This document shows, piece after piece, positions 1 to 11,771 of a stretch of 64,000 nt of DNA. How positions within the stretch are numbered: position 1 is the first letter of the stretch; each line of letters opens with the position of its first letter. The translations under genes were made by a program, and so were the position numbers. The stretch spans positions 62,001 to 126,000 of the forward strand of contig CAVTHW010000022.1 of NCBI GenBank assembly GCA_963734625.1, in the 5' to 3' direction. The DNA is from CAVTHW01 sp963734625 (GTDB taxonomy: Bacteria; Acidobacteriota; Terriglobia; Bryobacterales; Bryobacteraceae). The notes under the pieces were generated by a model. It was given only the letters and a program-made list of their open reading frames with translations. It was not told the origin of the DNA and made no database searches.

Positions 1-851
1 TGGATGTCTTCGCCGAGGTCGAGCCCAACCAGAAAGAGCGCATCATTTTGGCGTTGAGAAAAACGGGGAACGTCGTGGGCTACATGGGAGATGGGATCAA
101 CGACGCCTCGGCCCTGCATGCCGCCGATGTGGGCATCTCCGTGGATAGCGCCGTGGACGTGGCCAAAGAAGCGGCCGACATCGTGCTGCTGGAAAGAGAC
201 CTGGGTGTCCTGGCGCAAGGCGTGCGGGAAGGCAGAGTGACCTTCGCCAACACCCTCAAATACGTGTTCATGGCGACCAGCGCCAATTTCGGCAACATGT
301 TCAGCATGGCCGGAGCATCCCTCTTTCTCCCCTTTCTTCCCCTCCTGCCCAAGCAGATCCTGCTCAATAACTTGCTCACGGATTTTCCGGAGATGACGAT
401 CGCCACCGACAGCGTGGACCCTGAATTCGTGGCAAAACCACGGCGCTGGGACCTCAAGTTCATCCGCAATTTCATGCTGACCTTCGGCGCCCTCAGTTCC
501 GTCTTCGACTTCCTCACCTTTGGCGCACTCATGTTCATCCTGCATGCCGGGCCCGCTCTGTTCAGGACCGGCTGGTTCGTGGAGTCCGTCATCTCGGCCT
601 CGGTGGTGGTGCTGGTGGTTCGCACGCGGGGACCTTTCTTCAGAAGCAGGCCGGGGAAGTACTTGTTGATGGCGACTCTGCTGACGGTGGTCGTCGCAAT
701 GGTCTTGCCTTTCACTCCCATCGGCGCGAAGTTGTTTGGGTTGACCCCAGTGCCAGCCCTGTTCCTGGCGCTCATGGGAGGGATCGTTGTCCTTTACATC
801 GTTTCGGCGGAAGCGGCGAAGAGAATCTTCTACCGGCGGGTCGCGGGGTAG
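1..851 (+). CDS. mgtA: Mg2+-translocating P-type ATPase, C-terminal part (5'-truncated by window)
   Basis: The reading frame is open from the first bases of the window, so the N-terminal and phosphorylation domains lie outside it. The visible part starts at the end of the P-domain, with FAEVEPNQKER followed by the hinge motif GDGINDASAL, which binds Mg2+ and ATP. A six-helix C-terminal membrane domain follows. The run NNLLTDFPEM, then DSVDPEFVAKPRRW and a TFGALSSVFDFLTF-like helix, matches the MgtA/MgtB (type IIIB) layout rather than Ca2+ or heavy-metal pumps. The predicted role is ATP-driven Mg2+ uptake across the inner membrane. It ends 8 nt before the TerC gene, so the two are probably co-transcribed. 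The family is clear; the exact ion is by homology only. Confidence 0.85.
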   Translation, partial: DVFAEVEPNQKERIILALRKTGNVVGYMGDGINDASALHAADVGISVDSAVDVAKEAADIVLLERDLGVLAQGVREGRVTFANTLKYVFMATSANFGNMFSMAGASLFLPFLPLLPKQILLNNLLTDFPEMTIATDSVDPEFVAKPRRWDLKFIRNFMLTFGALSSVFDFLTFGALMFILHAGPALFRTGWFVESVISASVVVLVVRTRGPFFRSRPGKYLLMATLLTVVVAMVLPFTPIGAKLFGLTPVPALFLALMGGIVVLYIVSAEAAKRIFYRRVAG

Positions 852-859
852 ACTGAGAT

Positions 860-1540
860 TTGCCCTTGCATTTCCTCCTCAGTGGTCTCACCATTATTGC
901 GATCGATGTCCTGCTGGCCGGCGACAATGCCGTGGTCATCGCCATGGTTGCCCGCACTATTCCCAGAGAGCAGCGCCAGGTCGCGATTGCCGCCGGCGCC
1001 GGGCTGGCGGTGGTTCTTCGCGTCGCCATAACCTTCCTCGCGGCCCAACTGCTGGAACTGGAGTTTGTTCGGCTCGTAGGAGGAGCGCTCATTCTCTGGA
1101 TTGCAGTCAAGCTCTTCCTGGATGCATCTCCCGAAAGAGCGGCGGAGGTTAAGGCGGGGAGTTTCTGGAGGTCAATCCGGTTCATCGTTTTTGCCGACCT
1201 GTCTATGTCCCTCGACAATATTCTCGCGGTCGCGGCAGCGTCTAAAGGCAACCTCTACCTCCTCTTCGCGGGGCTCGGCCTGAGCATTCCATTCGTCGTT
1301 TTCACCAGCAATTTTCTGTCGGTCCTGATGGAGAAGTACCCGGCGCTTGTCTATTTGGGGGCGGCTATCCTCGGCCGGGTCGGCGGCGAGATGATCATGA
1401 CCGACACATACATCGTCCAACTGTTGCACCCTGCCGCGGCGGCGCGCTACGGCGTGGAGGCTTTCTGCGCGGCAGCCGTATTGGTCGCCGGCCGGTTGTC
1501 GGCCAGTGGCCGCAGCACCCAGCCACCCTCCGGACCCTGA
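860..1540 (+). CDS. TerC/YjbE-family integral membrane protein
   Basis: A 226-residue, largely hydrophobic protein with about seven membrane helices. Near the N-terminus it has the TerC signature DVLLAGDNAVVIAM, and a second acidic motif ADLSMSLDNILAVAA sits mid-protein. The paired acidic Asp/Asn motifs are typical of this metal-export family, whose characterised members export Mn2+ or act in tellurite resistance. The start is a TTG 8 nt after the stop of the P-type ATPase gene, so translation is probably coupled and the two form a divalent-cation operon. The C-terminal 20 residues are polar. The substrate cannot be told from sequence. No yybP-ykoY Mn2+ riboswitch fits in the 8-nt gap. Confidence 0.85.
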   Translation: MPLHFLLSGLTIIAIDVLLAGDNAVVIAMVARTIPREQRQVAIAAGAGLAVVLRVAITFLAAQLLELEFVRLVGGALILWIAVKLFLDASPERAAEVKAGSFWRSIRFIVFADLSMSLDNILAVAAASKGNLYLLFAGLGLSIPFVVFTSNFLSVLMEKYPALVYLGAAILGRVGGEMIMTDTYIVQLLHPAAAARYGVEAFCAAAVLVAGRLSASGRSTQPPSGP

Positions 1541-1580
1541 CGGCAACCAACACTTCGGATGCAAACCAGCGTCAAATAGG

Positions 1581-1794
1581 GGTGCGCGACACAAAAGTGG
1601 ACGCCGGCGTGATTCAGCAGGAAAACGGGTACGCAAAGACAGAGTGCGCGCGTGGGGTCTGGCTTTCAGCCAGCCGCCGGCTTTTGAGCCGGTGTTTCTT
1701 CGGTCTGTCGCCAGACGCCGGGCCAAAGCCCGGCGGCAGCCAGAAATGATTGCCCCACAAACACGCCGGCGATTCCACTTTTATGTCGCACACC
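1581..1794. repeat. MITE-like element: imperfect 31-nt inverted repeats with three internal hairpins
   Basis: The ends at 1581-1611 and 1764-1794 are inverted repeats. The left arm reads GGTGCGCGACACAAAAGTGG and the complement of the right arm reads GGTGTGCGACATAAAAGTGG; both continue into a shared GCCGGCGTG, with a 2-nt gap. Inside are three short hairpins: 1659-1673 (CTGGCT/AGCCAG), 1677-1692 (CCGGCT/AGCCGG) and 1716-1735 (CGCCGGGC-CAAA-GCCCGGCG). No convincing gene lies inside. This looks like a non-autonomous transposon or the fused ends of a deleted insertion sequence. No clear target duplication was seen. The 1541-1963 interval holds nothing else recognisable apart from the leader of the kinase gene. 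Confidence 0.6.
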
Positions 1795-1963
1795 GCCAAC
1801 TAGGTGAAGCCTGGGGATTGCAAACAGGCCGTTTTCCAGCGATAGAGCCAACCGGTTCAGCGGCAGTTGCCGATAAGAGATTACGTGCGGACTAACCGCA
1901 GCTTCGCTCTGAGATCGGGCGAAGACAGACAACAGGAACGAAGAAGCTGCTGGGGGCTGAACC

Positions 1964-4605
<2,642 letters not shown>

Positions 4606-4609
<4 letters not shown>

Positions 4610-5512
4610 AGATCCTGATTGCCGATGACGACCTCACCTCGCGCGCCATACTGTCGGGCGTGTTGAAAAAAGAAGGCTACGAGGTGGAGGCTGCGGTCAA
4701 CGGCGCCGAGGCCTGGCGCGTGCTGCGGCAGCCCGACGCGCCTTCGCTGGTCATTCTTGACTGGATGATGCCCGAGATGAACGGCCCGGAGGTCGTGCGC
4801 CGGGTCCGCGCCCTGGAAACCGACAGGCCGCCCTACGTTCTAATGCTGACCAGCCGGGGCGATAAGGCCGACATCGTCGCCGGGCTCGATGCCGGGGCTA
4901 ACGACTACCTGGCCAAGCCCTTCGACCCCGGCGAACTCTACGCCCGCGTCGAGGTCGGCCGGCGCATGGTCGAGATGCAAGCCGCACTCATCGCCAGCCG
5001 GGAAACCTTGGCACAGCAGGCTACGCACGACCCGTTGACGGGCCTGCTGAACCGCCGGGCCATTCTCGAGAAGCTGCAACAGGAACTTTCGCGCGCCAGC
5101 CGCATTGGCGGCGAGTGGGCCGTCGGGATGTGCGACATAGACCATTTCAAACAGGTCAACGACACCTACGGCCACCAGACCGGGGACGAGGTACTCTGCG
5201 GGTTGGCGCGGATTCTGAACGAGAGTCTCAGGCCGTACGATTCCGTGGGGCGTCTGGGGGGAGAGGAGTTCCTGGTGATCGCCACGATAAAGGCGCAGGA
5301 CCGATCCTGCAGTCATCTTTGACCGGTTGTGCGCGCGGGTCGCCGAAAGCAAGATGGCGACTCGATCCGGCGAGCTCTCGGTTACGGTGAGTATCGGCGT
5401 CGCCTGTGGAGCCGCCGGAAGCACGGTGGACGAGCTACTGGAGGCAGCCGACGCGGCGATGTATCGGGCCAAGAACGAGGGGCGCAATCGCGTGGTCCAT
5501 CACTTGGCGTGA
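4606..5512 (+). CDS. Response regulator-diguanylate cyclase (REC-GGDEF), frameshifted
   Basis: The protein starts at a GTG overlapping the kinase stop. The N-terminal receiver domain has acceptor Asp52 in VILDWMMPEMNG and a KPF motif (LAKPFDPGEL). A GGDEF domain follows: DPLTGLLNRRA, CDIDHFKQVNDTYGH and the active-site GGEEF. Just after the active site the frame breaks at about 5290-5318. The conserved end (LSVTVSIGVA, AMYRAKNEGRN) continues one frame over to 5512. A single-base indel explains this. The expected role is c-di-GMP synthesis controlled by phosphorylation from the upstream kinase. If the frameshift is real, the cyclase lacks its C-terminal core and would be dead. Confidence 0.8.
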
Positions 5513-5526
5513 TCACCGGGCGGGCG

Positions 5527-5971
5527 TCACGCTAGCCTGGAAGACTGCTCCACGGAGTCTCGCAGCTTCTCGAGCACAGCGATCACCTGCTTTAGCTCGG
5601 CTCCGGACAATCTTCCGAACTGGCGGCGGTGCAGCTCCCCGACCGGCGCGTCCAGTGCGGCGAGGATCTCCAGGCCTGAAGGCGTGATTCGCGTGGTCAC
5701 GAAGCGCCGGTCCTTGGCGTCGCGCCGCCGCGAAATCAGACCGCGCTTCTCCATCCGGTCCAGCAGCCGGGTGATGTCCGGCTCGGCCGTAATCAGCCGG
5801 CCGGCGATCTCCCGCCCGCAGGCTCCCTTCTCACCGGCGCCCCGGAGGATTCGGAGAACGTTGTACTGGGTGGCCGTCAGCCCGTATCCGTTGAGCAGAA
5901 CCTCAACCCCGCGCATCAAACCCGCCGGCTGTGCGCACCACGCTAAGAAAGGCGTTCTCCGCGGCGCTCAT
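5527..5971 (-). CDS. MarR-family transcriptional regulator, frameshifted near the N-terminus
   Basis: A winged-helix MarR repressor: LTATQYNVLRILRGAG, EIAGRLITAEPDITRLLDRM (recognition helix) and the wing RDAKDRRFVTTRIT. The main frame opens only at 5919 (TTG). The family N-terminus (MSAAENAFLSVVRTAGG) is encoded one frame over from an ATG at 5971, joined at a TTT run at about 5918. This implies a one-base insertion in the sequence. With that start the gene begins 3 nt from the DoxX stop, so it is the last gene of the dioxygenase-doxX-marR operon. It probably autoregulates through the palindrome at 7275-7290. The inducer is unknown; MarR partners of DoxX often sense quinones or electrophiles. 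Confidence 0.8.
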
Positions 5972-5974
5972 GGC

Positions 5975-6430
5975 TCAAGCCGATTTGGCTCTGCTCAGCG
6001 CACGGTCCATCGAAACGGCCCCGCCGCCCTTTACCAGGATCGCGATTCCGAGCGCGATCGCCAGAAGGTGGAATTCGAATCCCTCTCCCTTCTGCGCGCC
6101 CGACCAGTTCATGAACAGGCCATTCGCCAGGTGCACGGTCAGCATCGCGACCACCATGTTCACGATGATGCCGAAGGCCGCAATCCGGCTGAGGAGCCCT
6201 ACCACCAGGCCGATGCCGCCGAAGAACTCCGCGGCAATGGCCAGGAACGCGAGCGGCGCGGGAATCCCGCCGTGGGTGAAGGATCCCATCGTGCCGCTGA
6301 ATCCGTGGCCCCCGAACCATCCCAGCATCTTCTGCGCGCCGTGGGCAAAGAAGACCAGGCCGAGAACCAACCGCAGCAGCGTCAGGGTCCAGTCGTCGGA
6401 GGTCGCCAACAACTTGCGGAACATATTCAC
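5975..6430 (-). CDS. DoxX-family membrane protein
   Basis: A 151-residue protein with four membrane helices. The DoxX fold is recognisable from LRLVLGLVFFAHGAQKMLGW in helix 1 and from AEFFGGIGLVVGLLSRIAAF and NMVVAMLTVHLANG later. DoxX proteins are inner-membrane proteins associated with quinone or thiol redox balance; many have no proven activity. It sits between an extradiol dioxygenase (20 nt upstream) and a MarR regulator (3 nt downstream) on the same strand. The unit may respond to aromatic or quinone compounds. The family call is firm; the function is inferred. Confidence 0.85.
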   Translation of the reverse strand: MNMFRKLLATSDDWTLTLLRLVLGLVFFAHGAQKMLGWFGGHGFSGTMGSFTHGGIPAPLAFLAIAAEFFGGIGLVVGLLSRIAAFGIIVNMVVAMLTVHLANGLFMNWSGAQKGEGFEFHLLAIALGIAILVKGGGAVSMDRALSRAKSA

Positions 6431-6450
6431 TCTCCTTGTCTCGAGTGCTC

Positions 6451-7245
6451 TTATGCGACAGCGAAGCTGCGCATCGAAAGCGTACCGTACTGAAAACCTT
6501 CGTAAATTCGATCAACCCGGCCTTGTCCCCGAGCCGCGCCGAGCACCACGAAGACCGGATGGAAATGCTCGTTGGTAGGGACGGCCAAAGCGGCGGACGG
6601 CGCGGTCTGCTTGTAGCTAAAAAGTTCCTCCGTGTCCCCAGCCTCGAGCTTTGTCGCGAACCAGCGGTCGAAGACCAGCGCCCACGCTTCCGCCGGCCCG
6701 TCCCTGAGGCCCCAGTCCAGGTGCCTCAGATTATGGACGATGCCGCCGCTGCCGAGAATAAGAACTCCTTCCGAGCGCAGCGGCGACAGCAGCTCGCCGA
6801 TTCGGAACAGCTCGGCCGGGCTCCGCTTAACGGGGATGGATAGCTCCACAATCGGCACGTCCGCTTTGGGGTAGAGTAGCCGCAGAGGAACCCATACTCC
6901 ATGATCCAGACCTCGGGCCCCCTCCAATGCGGACGGGACCTCCGCCTCCCGCAGCAGGCTATGGATGCGCTGCGCTAACCCGGGCTCTCCCGCCGCTTCG
7001 TAGGTCAACTCGTACAGGTCACGGGGAAAGCCCCCAAAGTCATAGACCAGATGATGCTTCGCGGCGGAGTTGATACCGACAGTGTCGCCGGACTCCCAAT
7101 GAGCGGAGATCACAACGACGGCCGAGGGCTGGTGCTCGCGGCCGAACCGCTCCAAGGCTTCCTGGTAACGTCCCGTCTCGATCGCGACCATGGGCGAGCC
7201 ATGCGAGACAAACGCGACCGGCATCCGCGCGCCTTCGTTCTTCAT
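6451..7245 (-). CDS. ygiD: DODA/YgiD-type extradiol ring-cleavage dioxygenase
   Basis: A 264-residue class III extradiol dioxygenase of the DOPA 4,5-dioxygenase (LigB-like) family. Visible metal-ligand and active-site motifs are VSHGSP near the N-terminus, VISAHWES, GLDHGVWVPL, GSGGIVHNLRH and NEHFHPVFVVLGAA. Length and motif order match the family. It cleaves catechol-type rings using non-haem Fe or Zn; the substrate is not predictable. It is the first gene of a minus-strand operon with doxX and marR. A 16-bp perfect palindrome lies 30 nt upstream of the ATG. An internal ATG at residue 8 is an alternative start. Confidence 0.85.
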   Translation of the reverse strand: MKNEGARMPVAFVSHGSPMVAIETGRYQEALERFGREHQPSAVVVISAHWESGDTVGINSAAKHHLVYDFGGFPRDLYELTYEAAGEPGLAQRIHSLLREAEVPSALEGARGLDHGVWVPLRLLYPKADVPIVELSIPVKRSPAELFRIGELLSPLRSEGVLILGSGGIVHNLRHLDWGLRDGPAEAWALVFDRWFATKLEAGDTEELFSYKQTAPSAALAVPTNEHFHPVFVVLGAARGQGRVDRIYEGFQYGTLSMRSFAVA

Positions 7246-7274
7246 CTTGAAACCAAAGCCTCCGTTTCAACTGT

Positions 7275-7290
7275 ATCTGTTATAACAGAT
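7275..7290 (-). promoter_or_regulatory. Perfect 16-bp palindrome, probable MarR operator
   Basis: ATCTGTTATAACAGAT is its own reverse complement and lies 30-45 nt upstream of the dioxygenase ATG, between that gene and the end of the cytochrome c peroxidase gene. MarR proteins bind such 16-20 bp palindromes as dimers, and a MarR gene closes this operon. The core (TTATAA) could also serve as part of a -10 region. The assignment is by position and symmetry. Confidence 0.6.
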
Positions 7291-7325
7291 GATCTACGAA
7301 CGGAATGGTTTCAGAGAAGAAAAGG

Positions 7326-8381
7326 CTAGCCTTCCGCCTCGGCCTCAGGCGTCTCGCGCGTGCTCTCGGGCAGTTTCGGCGGCTTGATGTACTCCGCCGG
7401 AATCTCGCCCGTCAAAGCCTTCAGCCAGGTCATTATGGACTGAATTTCCGCGTCGCTCAGCTTAGTGCCGACTTGATACTCAGCCATCCTCGCAACCGCG
7501 TCACCAAGCGTGCCGACCTTTCCGTTGTGGAAATACGGTCCCGTCTTCTCGATGTTGCGCAGCGAGGGTACCTTGAAGACCATCTTGTCGCCCTCGTTCT
7601 TGGTGATCTGGAAGCGGCCCAGGTCGGATTGGTCGGGATAGGGCTTGATCACGCCCAACTTCTCGTAGAGACTCGCCCCCAGAAGCGCGCCGGAATGACA
7701 AGTCTGACACCCGGCCGTGATGAATGTGTTGAATCCCTGCTTCTCCGCCGGGGTGAGCGCCGCCTGGTCTCCTTCCAGAAACTTGTCCCAGCGGGACGGG
7801 GTGATCAACTTGCGTTCGAATGCGCCGATGGCCTTGGCCATGTTGTTGACGGTGACCGGGTCCTTCTCCGCCGGGAAGGCGGCTTTGAACGCCCGGACAT
7901 ACGCCGGCATCGATTTCAGGACGGCCACGACGATCTTCTCATTCGGCATGGCCATCTCGACTGGGTTCATGACGGGGCCCTTGGCCTGCTCCTCGACGTC
8001 AGGCGCCCGCCCGTCCCAGAACTGCGCCACGTGCCCCGCCGCGTTGTAGACCGTGGGTGAGTTCCGGCTGCCCTTCTGCCCCTTGTGGCCCTCGGATGTG
8101 GCTTGCCCGTCCACACCATACTTCTCCAACTCGTGGCAGGAATTGCACGAGATCTTCTGGTCCGTGGACAGACGGGTCTCGTAGTAGAGCATTCGTCCCA
8201 AGGAAACCTGCTCCACCGTCAGCGCACCCGAGGGCGGCGGCACCTCCTTAGGCAGAGGCGAGAACATCTTGAGCCTGGCCGGATCGATCGCTTGGGAGAC
8301 ATCCGCCTTCCGGTTGCAGCCAAGTCCGGCGAACAGCAGACCGCAGACAACCAAGCCAACAGAAAGACGGGGCCTGATCAT
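7326..8381 (-). CDS. Di-heme cytochrome c peroxidase, lipoprotein
   Basis: The preferred start is the ATG at 8381, preceded by GGAGG with good spacing. The signal peptide ends in a lipobox (LLFAGLGC), so the enzyme is anchored facing the periplasm. Two c-haem motifs, CNSCH and CQTCH, and the spacing SLGRMLYYETRLSTD, RNSPTVYNAA, FWDGRAPDVEEQA and KVPSLRNIEKTGPYFHNG match the MauG/CcpA di-haem peroxidase family. It would reduce H2O2 with electrons from soluble cytochromes. It follows the arsenite permease gene by 82 nt on the same strand and may be read with the ars operon. Length (about 351 aa) is normal. It could be a peroxidase-like MauG relative. Confidence 0.88.
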   Translation of the reverse strand: MIRPRLSVGLVVCGLLFAGLGCNRKADVSQAIDPARLKMFSPLPKEVPPPSGALTVEQVSLGRMLYYETRLSTDQKISCNSCHELEKYGVDGQATSEGHKGQKGSRNSPTVYNAAGHVAQFWDGRAPDVEEQAKGPVMNPVEMAMPNEKIVVAVLKSMPAYVRAFKAAFPAEKDPVTVNNMAKAIGAFERKLITPSRWDKFLEGDQAALTPAEKQGFNTFITAGCQTCHSGALLGASLYEKLGVIKPYPDQSDLGRFQITKNEGDKMVFKVPSLRNIEKTGPYFHNGKVGTLGDAVARMAEYQVGTKLSDAEIQSIMTWLKALTGEIPAEYIKPPKLPESTRETPEAEAEG

Positions 8382-8463
8382 AGAGTCCTCCGTGTCCAGC
8401 AGTATACCCAAAGACCCGGCCGAGCGTCCCGAATGGATTCTTGTATGGCTGTCCGCCGCATTG

Positions 8464-9552
8464 CTACGACTCCTGCTGGCGGCACGCCGTCACCGTCTCA
8501 AACTTGCCGCCGAAGTATCGGCGATTGATCCAGAGGGCGGCGGTGACCAGAGAGATCAGGACGGGAACCTCGACCAGCGGTCCGATCACCGCGGCGAATG
8601 CCGCTCCGCTGTTGATTCCGAAAGTCGCGATGGCTACGGCGATCGCCAACTCAAAGTTGTTCGACGCCGCCGTGAAGGAGAGAGTCGTGGCTTCCGGGTA
8701 CGTCGCGCCGACGCGCGCGCTCATCCAGAATGAGACGAAGAACATGACTACGAAGTAGACGCTCAGAGGAATGGCGATGCGAACGACATCGAAGGGCAAC
8801 TGCACGATCGCTCCGCCCTTGAGCGAAAACATCACGACGATCGTGAACAGCAAGGCGATCAGCGTGATCGGGCTGATCTTCGGAATGAAGCGCGTCTGGT
8901 ACCACTCCTTGTCCTTCACGCGGACCAGTACGAACCTCGTCAAGAAACCGGCTATGAACGGGATGCCGAGGTAGATGAAGACGCTCTTGGCGATGTCGCC
9001 CATCGAGATATCTACCCGCACCGAAGTCATGCCCAGCCAGCCCGGAAGCACGGCCAGGAAGAAGTACGAATACACGGAGAAGAACAGAACCTGGAAAATC
9101 GAGTTGAATGCCACCAGGCCGGCGGCGTACTCCCGGTCACCGCGAGCCAGGTCGTTCCACACGATCACCATGGCGATACACCGCGCCAGCCCGATCATGA
9201 TCAGACCAGTCATGTACTCCGGTTTGTCGTGCAGGAAGAGGACCGCCAGCCCGAACATGAGAAGCGGGCCGATCACCCAGTTCTGAATCAGCGAGAGGGC
9301 CAGCACCTTCCGGTGCGAGAACACGCGGCCCATCTCCTCGTACTTCACCTTGGCGAGCGGAGGATACATCATCAGGATGAGGCCGACCGCGATGGGGATG
9401 GAGGTCGTCCCCACATTGAAGCGGTTCAGAAAGGGAACGATCCCCGGGAACAGGTAGCCCGAGCCGACGCCCACAATCATCGCGGCAAAGATCCACAAGG
9501 TAAGAAACCGGTCCAGGAACGAGAGCCGGGAAGCATTTTGTCCGTTCGCCAA
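8464..9552 (-). CDS. acr3: ACR3-family arsenite efflux permease
   Basis: A 362-residue polytopic membrane protein with about ten helices. The Acr3 landmarks are LIMIGLARCIAMVIVWNDLARGD (containing the conserved Cys needed for transport), VAFNSIFQVLF, YLGIPFIAGFLTR and FTAASNNFELAIAVAIATFG. It exports As(III) (or Sb(III)) from the cytosol. The TTG start is preceded by a strong AGGAGG. It directly follows arsA (10 nt) in the arsR-arsD-arsA-acr3 operon, so it may work alone or as the membrane partner of the ArsA ATPase, as proposed for Acr3-ArsA systems. Confidence 0.93.
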   Translation of the reverse strand: MANGQNASRLSFLDRFLTLWIFAAMIVGVGSGYLFPGIVPFLNRFNVGTTSIPIAVGLILMMYPPLAKVKYEEMGRVFSHRKVLALSLIQNWVIGPLLMFGLAVLFLHDKPEYMTGLIMIGLARCIAMVIVWNDLARGDREYAAGLVAFNSIFQVLFFSVYSYFFLAVLPGWLGMTSVRVDISMGDIAKSVFIYLGIPFIAGFLTRFVLVRVKDKEWYQTRFIPKISPITLIALLFTIVVMFSLKGGAIVQLPFDVVRIAIPLSVYFVVMFFVSFWMSARVGATYPEATTLSFTAASNNFELAIAVAIATFGINSGAAFAAVIGPLVEVPVLISLVTAALWINRRYFGGKFETVTACRQQES

Positions 9553-9562
9553 AGTCTCCTCC

Positions 9563-11372
9563 TCAGTGTTCTCTCTGGCTCGCGACCGGTTCGTTCATCC
9601 GGGTGGAGCGCGCGAGCTCCCTCAAGCGTTCGGGACCCACGGGTGCATCCGGCTTCCACGACACCAGCGCCAACCGGTCCGCCAACTGACCCCGGACCTC
9701 GGCGATGAACGGCAACTCGCGCCGACCGCGCTCCACCAAAACGGGATCGCGGAATCCGTCGCTCGAGAAGCTCTGGTTGACGACCCACGCGAACGGCTTG
9801 ATGCCGGCCCGGAGAAGGTCATCCTGGAGCCGCGCGGCTTCGTGAACCGGCGTCGCCTCGGGGAGTGTAACGAGCAGAACGCGAGTAAATGCAGCGTCCC
9901 GCAACCGCGGCAACAGGAGACGGACCGCCTCCGGCATGTCGCTCATAGTGCGGGACACTTCCCGGTGATAGGACTCAGCCGCATCCAGCAGCAACAGGGT
10001 GTGACCGGTCGGCGCCGTGTCCAGGACGACAAACTCGTTCTCGCCGCGGGCCACGATCCGCGCGAACGCGCTGAAGACGGCAATCTCCTCGGTGCAGGGC
10101 GACCGGAGGTCCTCCTCGAGGAGCGCCCTGCCGTGCTCGTCCAGGCTAGGCGCGGATTTCGCCATCACCTGCTCGGAGTAGAGACGCGTCTCGACAGCCG
10201 GATCGATCCGGCTGACGGAAAGACCGGGGACCCCGGTCCCGATGGTGTAGCTCAAGTGCGCGGCTGGGTCGGTGGTGCTGAGATGAACGCGGTGGCCGCG
10301 ATGCGCCAACTCCACCGCGATGGCGGACGCCACCGTGGTTTTGCCCACACCACCCTTTCCCATGGTCATCACGACCCCATGCCCGGCTTTCTCGATCTCG
10401 TCGATGAGATCCGCGAGCGGGGGAACAGCCGCCATCGCGTGTCCGCCCGCATGCCGCACCGGAGCGTCGCTGCCGTCACCGCCGGAGAACACGGCCCGCA
10501 GATTGGTTACACCCATGGGAGCGTAGGGAAGCAGCGGAACCTCGAAGGTCGGCAGCAGGCGAAGTCCCTCGGGAATCTTCTCCAGCGCCTCGCGGCCCCT
10601 CTGCTCGAGGGCCCGTGCTGCAGAATCGGATGGGTCGCGCGCGACAAAGACGCCGTTGAGAAACAAGTACTGATTGGTGACGCCCATGTCGGCTAGTTCC
10701 GCGCGTGTGCGATCCGCCTCAGCCAGCGCTGAGACCTCCGGACGGCTCACAAGCACCAACGTCGTGGAAGTAGCGTCGCTGAGTGTACTCAAACTCGCGT
10801 CGTAGAGCGCCTTCTGGTCTTGAAGACCAGCAAGGGGTCCCAGGCATGATGTGCCAGAAGTATTCGTAGCTATGAAACCGGTCCACGCGGCCGGGAGCTT
10901 CAGCAGCCGGAGCGTGTGGCCGGTCGGGGCCGTGTCGAAAATGATGTGGTCGAATCCGGCGGTCGCGTGGACATCGCCGAGCAACTTGGTGAATTCGTCG
11001 AATGCGGCGATCTCCACGGTACAGGCGCCGGAAAGCTGCTCTTCCATGCTGTTGACTGCTAGCCTCTGGCAGGATGCCGCGATACGGTCCGACGACGCGG
11101 TCGCGGTAAGCGGCCGCTGCGGCTTCTGGGTCGATGTTGAGCGCGAGCAGGCCGTCGGCTCCAGGCACGGCCGTGGGTGTTCCCGATAGCGTGACTCCCA
11201 GAACCTCATCCAGATTCGAGGCCGGGTCCGTGCTAACCAGCAGCACTCGCTTGCCACCCCCGGCGAGTGCGACAGCCGTGGAGCAGGCTAGCGAGGTCTT
11301 CCCCACTCCCCCCTTGCCGGTGAAGAAGAGGATACGTGTAGCATTCCGAAGGAATTCTGAGGTATTCATCAT
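9563..11372 (-). CDS. arsA: Arsenite-stimulated ATPase ArsA, two-domain, frameshifted
   Basis: Two homologous nucleotide-binding halves. The first P-loop is GKGGVGKTSLA near residue 19 and the second is GKGGVGKTTVA. Each half carries DTAPTGHTL. Putative As-binding Cys are in SGACTVEIAAF, TSCLGPLAG and SPCTEEIAVF. The frame breaks at about 11056-11066: ILPEA ends one frame and AVNSMEEQLSG resumes in another, which fits a one-base insertion. Starts are ATGATG at 11372/11369 behind an AGGGGGG. The protein energises As(III) efflux through the Acr3 pump encoded 10 nt downstream and receives As(III) from ArsD, encoded 12 nt upstream. Confidence 0.88.
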
Positions 11373-11384
11373 GTCCCCCCTCTG

Positions 11385-11753
11385 TCAACCGCAGCAACGG
11401 CCCTGGACGATTGGCAGCCGTGGGCCGGACGATTTCGTCCCGTCAGGCTCAAGGCCGACCAGTTTGGCGAGTTCTTCGCGGACGGGGTATCGTCCCTGAC
11501 TGACAACCGCTCCATCGACGAGGATCAAGGGCAGGCAATCGTTGCCGAGCTCCGTCAGCGCGGCTTTCACGGCTTGGTTGGCGGCAAAGGCTTGGGGTTG
11601 CTGCGCCAGGTTGTAGCGTTCCACGTGTACGCCCTGGCCGGCCACCCACAGGAAATCCGAGCTGAACTGGACTAGGGCGGGATCGACGTTCGGCCCGCAC
11701 ACGCCGGTCGAGCAGCACATCGGAGGATCGAAAACTTCGAGGTTCTTTATCAC
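11385..11753 (-). CDS. arsD: ArsD arsenic metallochaperone / weak repressor
   Basis: A short thioredoxin-fold protein with the ArsD As-binding cysteines in MCCSTGVCGP (vicinal Cys pair plus a third). Further conserved segments are GVHVERYNLAQQPQAF and LPLILVDGAVVSQGRYP. The GTG at 11753 matches the family N-terminus (IKNLEVFDPPM) and has GAGGAG upstream. An ATG at 11783 would add ten residues that are atypical for ArsD and would run through a probable ArsR operator. ArsD hands As(III) to ArsA, encoded 12 nt downstream. The C-terminus ends in GRCCG, a further Cys pair. Confidence 0.88.
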   Translation of the reverse strand: MIKNLEVFDPPMCCSTGVCGPNVDPALVQFSSDFLWVAGQGVHVERYNLAQQPQAFAANQAVKAALTELGNDCLPLILVDGAVVSQGRYPVREELAKLVGLEPDGTKSSGPRLPIVQGRCCG

Positions 11754-11771
11754 GGTATGAATTGCTCCTCT

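Noticed and set aside
851..860. Mn2+ riboswitch before the TerC-family gene
   Set aside because: The gap to the ATPase gene is only 8 nt, too short for a yybP-ykoY element.
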